Positions 1-8,302 of a DNA stretch of 22,785 nt are shown here, in pieces. Each line of letters begins with the position of its first letter. The first letter of the stretch is position 1. Source of the stretch: a virus; the IMG/VR virus record IMGVR_UViG_3300035216_000941, positions 1 through 22,785 of that record; one strand, written 5' to 3'. The notes beneath the pieces are model-generated. The model was given only the letters and a program-made list of their open reading frames with translations, made no database searches and had not been told where the DNA came from. A program made the translations under genes and the position numbers.

Positions 1-1959
1 TGGATCATATTCATTGCTTGGAGGTTCATCTACGTCAACGTACTCGACTGCGAATGCTTCAACAGAAGGAGTGTATGGCGATACATAATTAGTAACACTC
101 CCAACAATTGTAATGTTAATTTGTTGTTCTAAAGGGGGTACTGCACTGTCAAAGCTAAGCGGCCTTATGAAAACTGTAGTGCTAACTTCTAAAACCTGTC
201 CTTCAGTAAGTCCGGCATAAGTGCTGTAATTTTGATCAAAGGCCCACCTCCCTGACCTCGGATGAATAACAAAACCTGCCAATTCTGTAGACGTAAAATG
301 AGGAGCTCGGTGGGGATGGTAGTACAATACTCCGTCTTCCTCCTCTAAGTAATTACTGTCTTCAGAAAGCATAGAAACATATCCATACTTCTCAGAACTC
401 CCTTTTCGTGCAAATATATTCTGGATCGGCTGAACGACAGGGACGTTGTCTATTCCTTCTATTTTAAAAGTAACTGTTTTTGTAAATTCGTTTCTGTCTC
501 CGGCTTGTAACGGAAACTCTTTCATCTCAAGGATGTTGTCTCCTAGGATTTCAAAATATTCAGGTAGGTTGAACGAGGCCGGATTAAGGGTGTAACTTTT
601 TTCAATAAAAGGGATAAAAGTGTCGTCAACAGTCAATGCAAATTTAAGGTTTAGGTTATAATAATTAATCCTTAGATCTTCGCCTAACCCTGTCCATGGG
701 GCGTATGTAATCAATACATAATGCAAGTAAAGGTTATTTCTTTCATAGCTAGCAAACTTTGTGTGATCAAGTAAAGGTACATTATCTAAATGTTCATGAA
801 GACGATGTATAGGGACTAAATCGTAAGCAAAATTGTTAGGGCCATTAGTAAGGCCGTAATCTACAGGCCCAGCACCTGATAAAAACTCCCATTCAGGAAT
901 ATCGTCTGGTATCTGGAATTGTACTACGCTTCCGTTTGGAAGAGTAGCATCATTAGCTGGGTCGATAGGCCGGTTAACTAGAGCAGGCCAGCCATGTACA
1001 TTTACATTGATACGCTTACCTGGATACACCGCATTTGCTCTTATTATTGAAGCTTGAATTTTTTTTCCAGTCACTAAAGTCGCTATTTCAAACATATATA
1101 AAGCAGCGTCTAAAGGTCCATTAATATTGTCTGGATTGATCGCCTTGATCTCTGTGAAATGTACGCCTTCTCCTCCTTTATTATTAATTAAAAAACTTAA
1201 GAGACTGGTAGTAAAGATACCTCCTATCCCAGCATACAGTCCGTCGATAGGAAGCCAAAGAGGCGTGTCAATAGAGGCTGAGTCCAACATGCCTTGGATC
1301 ATTACAAATTTTGTATAATCGTCTCCAGAGAGCCCGGAAGGAATTGCGTCATGATCATTAGGGTGTGGCAGACTCAAAAGATCTACTTCAAAAATTGATA
1401 TACTTTCTTCCAAAGACCCAAGCATTATCCCAATCAATACGCCTGAACCGAGAGCAAGTGCCGCATATAAATTTAAGAAAAGATTGTATCCATAGCCTTC
1501 TGGATTTGTGGCGCTTCCGACTTCACTTTTTACCTCTAATCTTTTTAAGATTTCTGGGTAGACGAGCCAAGTCGCTCCTGACGGTATCTCGCCCACATCT
1601 AAGAAAACTGGATGTTTTGTTCTTTTCTTTCTTTTGCTTGCTTTTTCTCTTGGCAGCTTTTTTTCTTCAACGATTTTTATAGGTTCTTTTGGTTTGACGT
1701 TTTTATGCATTACATTGAACGATTCATCGACATATACTTTTGTCCCTATCGGAGGTATTGTATTAGTTACAAGGTTTACGATATAGATTTGATCATCGAT
1801 TTTTACAGTAGCAGAACCTGATTCATTAAAGCCATGCCACTTGGCCATCCCAGGGATGCCTCTTTTCTTGCTGTACTCATCTGCTGACAGCAAGGCTCTT
1901 GCTGCTGCTGCAACTGCATCTACTTTTGCTACTAATTGCTTAATAAGAGGAGTGTCCAT
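1..1959 (-). CDS. Large tail-tip or virion protein, C-terminus cut by window edge
   Basis: The frame is open from the ATG at 1959 to the left edge, giving 653 codons with no stop, so the gene continues outside the window. I do not recognise the N-terminus. Residues about 86-117 are very rich in Lys and Arg. A hydrophobic, membrane-like stretch lies at about 158-182 and a second at about 236-259. Residues about 560-615 follow the pattern of a VCBS or cadherin-like beta domain: a G-x-W-x-F-D start, a T-E-G-Q turn, then a final N-I-T-I-V-G strand. Such domains are known in adhesins and surface proteins. The start abuts the stop of the upstream gene (ends 1960), so translation is probably coupled. 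Being last in a tail operon suggests a tip, fibre or host-contact protein; the hydrophobic stretches could serve membrane penetration, which is inference. Confidence 0.8.
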   Translation of the reverse strand, partial: MDTPLIKQLVAKVDAVAAAARALLSADEYSKKRGIPGMAKWHGFNESGSATVKIDDQIYIVNLVTNTIPPIGTKVYVDESFNVMHKNVKPKEPIKIVEEKKLPREKASKRKKRTKHPVFLDVGEIPSGATWLVYPEILKRLEVKSEVGSATNPEGYGYNLFLNLYAALALGSGVLIGIMLGSLEESISIFEVDLLSLPHPNDHDAIPSGLSGDDYTKFVMIQGMLDSASIDTPLWLPIDGLYAGIGGIFTTSLLSFLINNKGGEGVHFTEIKAINPDNINGPLDAALYMFEIATLVTGKKIQASIIRANAVYPGKRINVNVHGWPALVNRPIDPANDATLPNGSVVQFQIPDDIPEWEFLSGAGPVDYGLTNGPNNFAYDLVPIHRLHEHLDNVPLLDHTKFASYERNNLYLHYVLITYAPWTGLGEDLRINYYNLNLKFALTVDDTFIPFIEKSYTLNPASFNLPEYFEILGDNILEMKEFPLQAGDRNEFTKTVTFKIEGIDNVPVVQPIQNIFARKGSSEKYGYVSMLSEDSNYLEEEDGVLYYHPHRAPHFTSTELAGFVIHPRSGRWAFDQNYSTYAGLTEGQVLEVSTTVFIRPLSFDSAVPPLEQQINITIVGSVTNYVSPYTPSVEAFAVEYVDVDEPPSNEYDP

Positions 1960-2244
1960 CTACCTCCATGCCGCTCCTAAGAATTTCTCCCCACTCCTAA
2001 TATTAATTTTATCTTTCTTACGTTTACTCGCGTATGCGGCACTCTGAACATTATATTTTGTACCTTTGTAAGAGACTGTCGGTTGATTGTTTAGTTCGTA
2101 GCCCTCCCACTTTCCTTCAAAGTTTCTTTGTCCAAAAGCACCTCCTCCTACTGAATTTTCGATAGAATTTATCCTTTCGGCTTGGGCAGTTCTTGCTACT
2201 AGCTCTAACAAGCTAATCGCATTGTTTGGATTGATAAGAGTCAT
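1960..2244 (-). CDS. Small tail-operon protein of unknown function
   Basis: This 94-residue soluble protein has no signal peptide or membrane segment. The N-terminal third looks helical (residues about 8-30), and the rest is Gly-rich and basic, ending with a G-A-A-W-R tail. Its ATG overlaps the stop of the preceding gene by 4 bases, and its own stop is directly followed by the next ATG at 1959. This tight packing among tail-tip genes supports a structural or assembly role, but I do not recognise the family. Confidence 0.8.
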   Translation of the reverse strand: MTLINPNNAISLLELVARTAQAERINSIENSVGGGAFGQRNFEGKWEGYELNNQPTVSYKGTKYNVQSAAYASKRKKDKINIRSGEKFLGAAWR

Positions 2245-2672
2245 TGTGTTTTAATGTTGACTTGTAAATTAAATCTGGCGATATTGCCTCCTGATGTAAG
2301 CTCTTGAACCCCTCCTAGGCTATGAATAGAAACAACGTTTACTACGTCTAACGGTTGCGCTGCTATCCTTTCAAATACAATAAATGTATCAAATCTCATA
2401 GGGATTGAATTCCCATTGTGTATGAACTCAAAATATTTAGAGGTAGTCGTAGCTTTTCCAACTAAAACAGATACGTCATTCTCCGTATAGGTATAGCTCA
2501 GCCTGATATAACCTCCCGCGGAAGGAGGGACTTCTTTTGTCGTTAAAGATGCATGATCAGTCGTTGGGCTGAAAGGAGTTCCACTACTTAGAAACAAGCC
2601 AGCTTCAAACTGCCTATTATTTACAATCGCTTTGATGTTCTTATCTAGTTCAGTTTCAGAGACTACAGACAT
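2241..2672 (-). CDS. Putative minor tail protein, unknown family
   Basis: This 143-residue protein has a helical start (T-E-L-D-K-N-I-K-A-I), followed by alternating polar and hydrophobic residues suggesting a beta-rich body. It has no Cys, no signal peptide and no membrane helix. It lies 19 bases after the upstream gene stop (2692) and overlaps the next start by 4 bases. Position in the tail-tip cluster after the large hub-like protein is the only functional clue; a tail-tip or baseplate component is likely but unproven. Confidence 0.8.
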   Translation of the reverse strand: MSVVSETELDKNIKAIVNNRQFEAGLFLSSGTPFSPTTDHASLTTKEVPPSAGGYIRLSYTYTENDVSVLVGKATTTSKYFEFIHNGNSIPMRFDTFIVFERIAAQPLDVVNVVSIHSLGGVQELTSGGNIARFNLQVNIKTQ

Positions 2673-2691
2673 CTCAACCCCTGGCGCTGAG

Positions 2692-3579
2692 TTAGTGTGC
2701 CGAGGGCTTCAAACGACTAGGAGGATAAGGATAGTTGTACTCAACTATATTATTGAAATCAACTGTTAAATTTGTCGTGGGATTTGAGATCGATCCGTAA
2801 TCGCTTGAATACCCAAAGTTCGGGACATTAGCCCCATAGTTCCATCCTTTGAACAATTTCTTTTTAAAAGAAAATTTATATTCGTATGTGTATTCTGTCT
2901 TAAACTCATACCTAAAGACATCAGAATTTCTTGGGAAAACCTCATGGGTTGAGGGTAACGAGCTAACAGTAACAGGTGCCAGAGTGTCAGGGTCTACTAC
3001 TTTTAAAGGTGTATTGATAGTAGCTTCGTATAACCCTAGATCTGGGGTTTCCGGATAGCTTGACTCTCCTGTATCAAAGTTTCCGCCATCGTATGACTGC
3101 AATAATGCCGCACTACCTCCGATTACGAAATCACCGCCATCACTTGAGACTCCTCCTAGACTTTCTCCGGAATCAAAATCACCACCATCTACCTCTTCTG
3201 TGGGCTCAAGCTGAATAGTTATTGGCAGCCAGTTATACAGCATCGACTGAGTCTCACCTTGAGAATCATACGCAAAGTAGTCAAAATTTAAACGTATAGA
3301 CACGTCTGATGCATTGGCGTCCCAAACCAGCAGTCCCAAAGCGATATCCGCTTTGCTTATTTGCGTTGGGATTGCGTTGTTGCGACTATCAAGAATAGTA
3401 ACGCCATTTAGCTTCAATGTTCCGTAATCTGGAGGCGTATCTACTTCAATGTACACACATCTACTAGGCAGATTTAAATCATTAACAGTAAGTGGAACGA
3501 ATCCAGTACTGTCAACATCTCGAACATAAGAATAATGATACTTGTCTGGATCGTAGACCAAGTTAGTGGTATAAGTCAT
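2692..3579 (-). CDS. Tail-tip protein with cadherin-like N-terminal domain and Gly/Asp repeats
   Basis: This 295-residue protein has three visible parts. Residues about 25-115 follow the cadherin-like pattern P-x-x-G-T-L-x-L-N-G-V, then Q-I-S-K-A-D-I-A-L-G-L-L, then F-x-Y-F-A-Y-D-S-Q-G. This beta-sandwich type is common in bacterial surface adhesins. A low-complexity linker at about 132-175 holds three copies of D-G-G-(D/N)-F followed by Gly/Ser. The C-terminus is rich in Tyr, Asn and Pro. The ATG overlaps the stop of the 1436-residue protein by 4 bases, indicating coupled translation. I infer a tail-tip or receptor-contact role; the exact family is unknown to me. Confidence 0.8.
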   Translation of the reverse strand: MTYTTNLVYDPDKYHYSYVRDVDSTGFVPLTVNDLNLPSRCVYIEVDTPPDYGTLKLNGVTILDSRNNAIPTQISKADIALGLLVWDANASDVSIRLNFDYFAYDSQGETQSMLYNWLPITIQLEPTEEVDGGDFDSGESLGGVSSDGGDFVIGGSAALLQSYDGGNFDTGESSYPETPDLGLYEATINTPLKVVDPDTLAPVTVSSLPSTHEVFPRNSDVFRYEFKTEYTYEYKFSFKKKLFKGWNYGANVPNFGYSSDYGSISNPTTNLTVDFNNIVEYNYPYPPSRLKPSAH

Positions 3580-6500
3580 GATGTGTAACCAATTAAGTTA
3601 AGGGAAACGATCATGTTGTATGGATCGAAGCCCCAGGTGGTGGAAGTTGTGTAATACTTGCCTTGCGTCTTGCCTTTAGATGTAACCGAAACGGGCATTC
3701 CAGGAGTCCAGCTAAATAGTTCTGGTCGCATTGTTTCTACGACTCTGACAGCATTCCCCCTAAGACTGTGACGACGAGCCTCATGGCCCATATAGACGCT
3801 GCACAGCCTCTCTATAGAAGCAAGCCTTGTACTGGCGGCTTCTCGGTACGTTGATCCTATGACGTTGCAGTCTCCTCTATCCATGAACAACGGATCTCCA
3901 AACTGATCAAGAGTCAAGGCTGTCAGGCTTTCTGGGATGAGGGGTAAGAATGGCAGAGGGAAGCTAACTTCCTCCGAGCCTCCTACATTAATTGAAGCAA
4001 TTTCAGTCTGATTACCACTAACTGTAACACTTAAATTAATCGTATAACTCTCTGTTTCTATGTTACATGGACTCAGTCTTTGTCCAGATCTAAAGCCTTG
4101 ACTAGGATCCCGGTCATCCAAATCTGCATATCCAGGAATATCATCACCATCAGCATCAGGATCGCTGCTATTTAATATGCCATCCCCATCTAAATCAGAA
4201 TCTTGGAAGTCAGGAATGCCATCTCCGTCAGTGTCTACGTCAAAGACTAAAGGCCTGGGATCGCTAGTGTTAGGAAGAGCGTCTCCATCAATATTAGGGT
4301 CTACAATATCTAAAATACCATCTCCGTCTAAATCATCTTCATCTGCAGTTGATGGATTTGGATCATCTACATTAAGTACTCCGTCTCCATCCATGTCATC
4401 ATCTTCATAATCAAATAATCCATCTTCGTCAATATCTCCTGCGACAACAAGCGGATCAGGGTCGGCACCATTCAGCAGGCCATCTCCGTCGATATCGGGG
4501 TCTTCAAAGTCATACAGGCCGTCCCCATCCGTGTCATAATCAAACACAAGAGGATTTGGGTCTACAGTATCTTCTAGGCCATCTCCGTCATCGTCAGTAT
4601 CAGTAGCGTCAACTGTTCCGTCATCGTCAGTATCAGTGAATGAATTCTTAGGATTGGGGTCGTTTGCATTGGCAAGCCCATCCGCGTCCATGTCAGGATC
4701 GTTCGCATTGCTAGCCCCATCACCATCTATGTCAGAGTCAAGGTCGTTAATGGTGCCATCGCCATCCATGTCGGGGTCGTCAGCATTCAAGAAACCGTCG
4801 CCGTCTATATCATCGTCTAATTTGTTTATATATCCATCGCCGTCAGTGTCGATAGTGTCTGCTCTCTGCGGTTGGGGATCTAGCTCATTAGGGATCCCAT
4901 CACCGTCAATGTCTGGATCTTCGAAATCGGCTATCTGATCCCCATCAATGTCAGAATCAGCTACCTCAGGCCTCGGGTCACTGTCATTAGGAATTCCATC
5001 ACCGTCAATGTCTGGATCTTCGAAATCATAGAACCCGTCTCCATCTGAATCCAAATCAGGGGTAATAGGATTAGGGTCTTCTTCTTGAGGTGCATTACGA
5101 AGACCATCTCGATCAATATCTTGATCAAAGCGTCTTGGGTTTGGATCGTCTTCGTTCAGGATGTTGTCTCCGTCAATATCTGGGTCTAAATCATCAGTTG
5201 TTCCATCTTCGTCTAAGTCGTAGAATCTTGGGTCGTAAGGAGCATTGCGAGGAGGCGCCTCAGGGGCAGCGGCATTGTCTGTAGACAATACAATATGAGT
5301 AGTATTATTTAATGGATTGTCATAATCAATCTTTGTATTTGTATGTTTGACTGTCCCTACTCCATACTCGTATTCGTCAATACTCTCCTGACGTAAATGT
5401 TGCCTTTTGTATGTACTTAAGCCGGAAACGGAATTATTCGCAAAGCGATTTCTATGCATTATCAACCCTTTGACTACATCAGGGCCTCTATATGCACCCT
5501 CGGATGTAAATATAATTTCTTTTATAGCATCAGTGAGTGGCTTGCCTGTTCCTCCATGTATATAATTTTTTTGTTCTTTCCTGATGACTTCACCCCCCTC
5601 TGCTCCGAAGTACATATCTGTTTTCGTAATATTTGTTAAAACTCTATGGCCTTCCATTTCAGCCAGGAAGGATCTGGCGAAATCATAAAGGCGTCCGCAC
5701 TGAGCTTTAAGTCTCAATAGATTTATCTGAGCGTCGGCCATCATGCAATCATAGAAATCTCTTGCCGCTAACATTTTCCTTACAGTGTCATTGTCTAAAC
5801 ACTCTACTATTATCCTAAACTTCGAAGGGTCGTTATCATCTCGAAGCTGACCGTATTCATTTATCTGGTCACAAACTTCTTGCATACCATTGATACGTAT
5901 TTCATACGCTTCATTTACTTGATCTAAAAATGCAGAGATACTTGACTCAGAAGATCTCCAAACGCTCATATTTTCTAATGTTTTCTCGTGACTTAATTGA
6001 TTTCCAGGGCCTTCATACTCGAATTCTTGGATTTTCTCAACATGATCATCAAAATAATATTCTTCTGTAAACAAAGATCCAGTAGTTTTATAGCCATAGA
6101 CACTTTCTATTGGAAGTATTTTCTCAATATCATCTAGATTTACTTCTGTAGTACATTCCGAACTACCTCCACCGCCTGCCCTTAAAATTGCCTCAGCCTG
6201 TTCACTCCTTATTGTCGGATTGACATAGATTCCACACCTCAGCCCATTGTCTCTTCTATCGACTCCATTATAGACATCAGGATCTTCCCCTACCCCAGGG
6301 AGTCCTTCGGCGTTGTCTAGCCTTTCTAGTTCACTAGGGTCAAATTTTCCTTGTCTCATTTGCAAGCATTCAGAGAAAGGTTTTAATCTTAAGGCCTTAG
6401 TCTGCATAAACATTTTGTCAGACAAAACGTCATCTTTTATCTCGTCAGGATTCTCATCCTCATCCTCTTCCTCATCGTCTGAGACGCAAATTCCGTCGAC

Positions 6501-7886
6501 ACAAGAAAATCCGGTATGACATTGGCTAGACCTTCTGCATTCATCGATTTCGTCTTCTATACAATGACCGTCCACGCAGATAAACCCTTCTTCACAATCA
6601 TCTCCGTCCACACAGTCATTAGGCGATTTTACGCATTGACCATTCACGCATTTCTCATCTTCAGCGCATTCAATGTCCCCATTCGTACAAAATTTCGGGA
6701 GCAAATAGCATTCATTGTCAACACACTGAAAACCTTCACCACAGTCACTTGAGTCTTTGCAATCAACGCTAATGCATTTACCGTTAACGCAAAGGCCACC
6801 TCCTCTGCTGCGACAGTCTCTTTCATCTTCGCATTCAATTTCTACACACGTACCGTCGTCACATAGATAACCAGAAGGGCAGTCGTTCGTAGTGCTGCAA
6901 CTTAATTGCTGACATTTTTTATCAACACAAACAAAATCAGTTGGGCAACTGTTGTCATCTCCACAATACTCGTCTTGGCAAGTCCCGTCGACACAAATGA
7001 ATCCAGTCGGGCAATCGTCGGTTCCAGAACACGGCATTGCCGTGCAAAGACCATTTAAGCAAGTATATCCCTCAGGGCAATCGTCTGTGTCCCCGCATTC
7101 AACTGTTTCACAGAACCCCTCAAGACAAATATCCGCGCCCCTACAGTCCTCCGCACTTACACATTGAGTCGGATCGGTTGCTGTTTCATCCTCGTCGGGG
7201 TCTGTCTCTGGATAGCCCGGAGTCTCAATTTCTTCTGTAAGAGAAAGTGTTGTAGGCGGAATAATTACGTCCTCCAAGTCTTCAACTGATAGGCTCGATC
7301 TTTCTGTCCATGAAGTAAAAGCAGGGTTCGTTAAAAATACTTCTTCCCATCTCTGAACAGTAAATCTACCATGAGCCATATAAGCAAAACTACCTATCGC
7401 CCTTAAGGCGCTATCAAGAGCGTTGAGATCAAAAGTATCTATCTGGCAGACATCTAGAATGCTGTCAATTCCGCTGAGACTTTGTATATAGCCTTTGACC
7501 TCGTCGTTGTCATTTGTTCCGAAATCTTTAATTACGGATAATCGGCAGGCAACCTCAATAGTTACTGACTGAGTCGTAAAATTTCTTTTGATATTTACAA
7601 CATATAAATTGCTACGTGGGTGCTTAGCACAGTGCCCCCCGGCAAAAGATGCACTTATTGTAACAAGATCGCCAAGAGAAAATTTAGATTCTACTATAGG
7701 CTCGCCACCAACGGTATAACCAGCTAACTCAAGAGAACCTGTAGTAAAAACAATACCTCCACTAGTAATGTCGGAGTCGGAGACAGTCCCTCCTATTAAA
7801 TTTTGACTAACATTTTTCCCTCCAATGACTATTTTTGTTTTCTTGTTAGTAGAAACATAAGAAGGCCCTGAGTTGATATTAGTCAT
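3576..7886 (-). CDS. Giant tail hub-like protein with Cys-rich repeats and TSP3-type calcium repeats
   Basis: This 1436-residue protein occupies the hub or tip position after the tape measure gene. Residues 1-235 are beta-rich (I-V-I-G-G-K-N-V-S-Q) and resemble N-terminal domains of tail hub proteins. Residues about 240-468 hold ten Cys-rich units of the form C-x5-C-x-x-G-(Y/F)-x-C-(V/L)-(D/N)-G-x-C, about 40 Cys in all. Residues about 470-885 form an acidic linker and a helical region. Residues about 886-1258 hold about 23 D-x-D-x-D-G-x loops separated by D-P-N-P or D-P-D-I, the pattern of thrombospondin type 3 calcium-binding repeats. The last 175 residues return to a beta pattern (G-M-P-V-S-V-T-S-K-G, then W-G-F-D), as in hub C-termini. 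I read it as a hub with two repeat insertions. It starts 2 bases after the previous stop and overlaps the next gene by 4. The hub assignment is inference; the repeats are directly visible. Confidence 0.85.
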   Translation of the reverse strand: MTNINSGPSYVSTNKKTKIVIGGKNVSQNLIGGTVSDSDITSGGIVFTTGSLELAGYTVGGEPIVESKFSLGDLVTISASFAGGHCAKHPRSNLYVVNIKRNFTTQSVTIEVACRLSVIKDFGTNDNDEVKGYIQSLSGIDSILDVCQIDTFDLNALDSALRAIGSFAYMAHGRFTVQRWEEVFLTNPAFTSWTERSSLSVEDLEDVIIPPTTLSLTEEIETPGYPETDPDEDETATDPTQCVSAEDCRGADICLEGFCETVECGDTDDCPEGYTCLNGLCTAMPCSGTDDCPTGFICVDGTCQDEYCGDDNSCPTDFVCVDKKCQQLSCSTTNDCPSGYLCDDGTCVEIECEDERDCRSRGGGLCVNGKCISVDCKDSSDCGEGFQCVDNECYLLPKFCTNGDIECAEDEKCVNGQCVKSPNDCVDGDDCEEGFICVDGHCIEDEIDECRRSSQCHTGFSCVDGICVSDDEEEDEDENPDEIKDDVLSDKMFMQTKALRLKPFSECLQMRQGKFDPSELERLDNAEGLPGVGEDPDVYNGVDRRDNGLRCGIYVNPTIRSEQAEAILRAGGGGSSECTTEVNLDDIEKILPIESVYGYKTTGSLFTEEYYFDDHVEKIQEFEYEGPGNQLSHEKTLENMSVWRSSESSISAFLDQVNEAYEIRINGMQEVCDQINEYGQLRDDNDPSKFRIIVECLDNDTVRKMLAARDFYDCMMADAQINLLRLKAQCGRLYDFARSFLAEMEGHRVLTNITKTDMYFGAEGGEVIRKEQKNYIHGGTGKPLTDAIKEIIFTSEGAYRGPDVVKGLIMHRNRFANNSVSGLSTYKRQHLRQESIDEYEYGVGTVKHTNTKIDYDNPLNNTTHIVLSTDNAAAPEAPPRNAPYDPRFYDLDEDGTTDDLDPDIDGDNILNEDDPNPRRFDQDIDRDGLRNAPQEEDPNPITPDLDSDGDGFYDFEDPDIDGDGIPNDSDPRPEVADSDIDGDQIADFEDPDIDGDGIPNELDPQPQRADTIDTDGDGYINKLDDDIDGDGFLNADDPDMDGDGTINDLDSDIDGDGASNANDPDMDADGLANANDPNPKNSFTDTDDDGTVDATDTDDDGDGLEDTVDPNPLVFDYDTDGDGLYDFEDPDIDGDGLLNGADPDPLVVAGDIDEDGLFDYEDDDMDGDGVLNVDDPNPSTADEDDLDGDGILDIVDPNIDGDALPNTSDPRPLVFDVDTDGDGIPDFQDSDLDGDGILNSSDPDADGDDIPGYADLDDRDPSQGFRSGQRLSPCNIETESYTINLSVTVSGNQTEIASINVGGSEEVSFPLPFLPLIPESLTALTLDQFGDPLFMDRGDCNVIGSTYREAASTRLASIERLCSVYMGHEARRHSLRGNAVRVVETMRPELFSWTPGMPVSVTSKGKTQGKYYTTSTTWGFDPYNMIVSLNLIGYTS
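4897..5027 (-). repeat. Exact 32-bp direct repeat inside the TSP3 coding region
   Basis: The 32 bases at 4897-4928 recur identically at 4996-5027. The 99-base period is a whole number of codons (33 residues, about two calcium loops). Neighbouring loops differ by many silent changes, so this pair looks like a recent in-frame duplication or a gene-conversion tract, showing how the repeat array could grow and shrink. Confidence 0.85.
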
Positions 7887-7888
7887 TC

Positions 7889-8302
7889 TTATACCTCAGA
7901 TAAAGCAGTGGTAATTAAAAAAACTTTTTGATTTGACGGGCCAATCTTTTGAAGGTTAGGGGGAGTCGTAAAAAATCCAAAATATTGTTCAGCACTTCCA
8001 GTCAATAAAGTGCTAGCAATATCAATTTTTGCAATTTGTCCTTCACCTCTGGCGATATCCCACTGCCTGAAGACAGAGTCTAAGCTAACCCAGTCGTCAT
8101 AACTTGCATACGCTGATATAGTAAATATCCTCTTCTGCCTTCTTACCGGGCCTGTTGCAATAGCGGCCCCTTGTGCTGTGTATTCAAAAGAAGCTTCTGA
8201 CAGATATTGGATAGGATAAGAGTCATCAGCAAAATTGTAAAATCTTACGAAGGTGCTGTCATATTTTAATTCTAAATAGTGACTATTTACCGGAACACTC
8301 AC
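7889..8302 (-). CDS. Small distal tail protein
   Basis: This 137-residue protein is rich in aromatic residues (Tyr and Phe) and beta-like throughout, with no Cys and no signal peptide. It lies directly between the tape measure gene, overlapping by 4 bases, and the hub-like gene, with a 2-base gap. Siphoviruses place their distal tail or minor tail proteins (lambda gpM-like, or Dit) in exactly this slot. The C-terminal half includes a W-D-I-A-R-G-E-G-Q segment and a F-G-F-F-T-T-P-P turn, compatible with a tail-tip ring protein. The assignment rests on position and size more than on a recognised motif. Confidence 0.8.
   Translation of the reverse strand: MSVPVNSHYLELKYDSTFVRFYNFADDSYPIQYLSEASFEYTAQGAAIATGPVRRQKRIFTISAYASYDDWVSLDSVFRQWDIARGEGQIAKIDIASTLLTGSAEQYFGFFTTPPNLQKIGPSNQKVFLITTALSEV

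Noticed and set aside
4177-4938. Ser/Pro-rich plus-strand open frames opposite the calcium-loop region
   Set aside because: They are the antisense of repeated Asp/Gly codons (GAT GGA gives TCC ATC), which rarely create stops. Their composition mirrors the repeat and no ribosome site is present.
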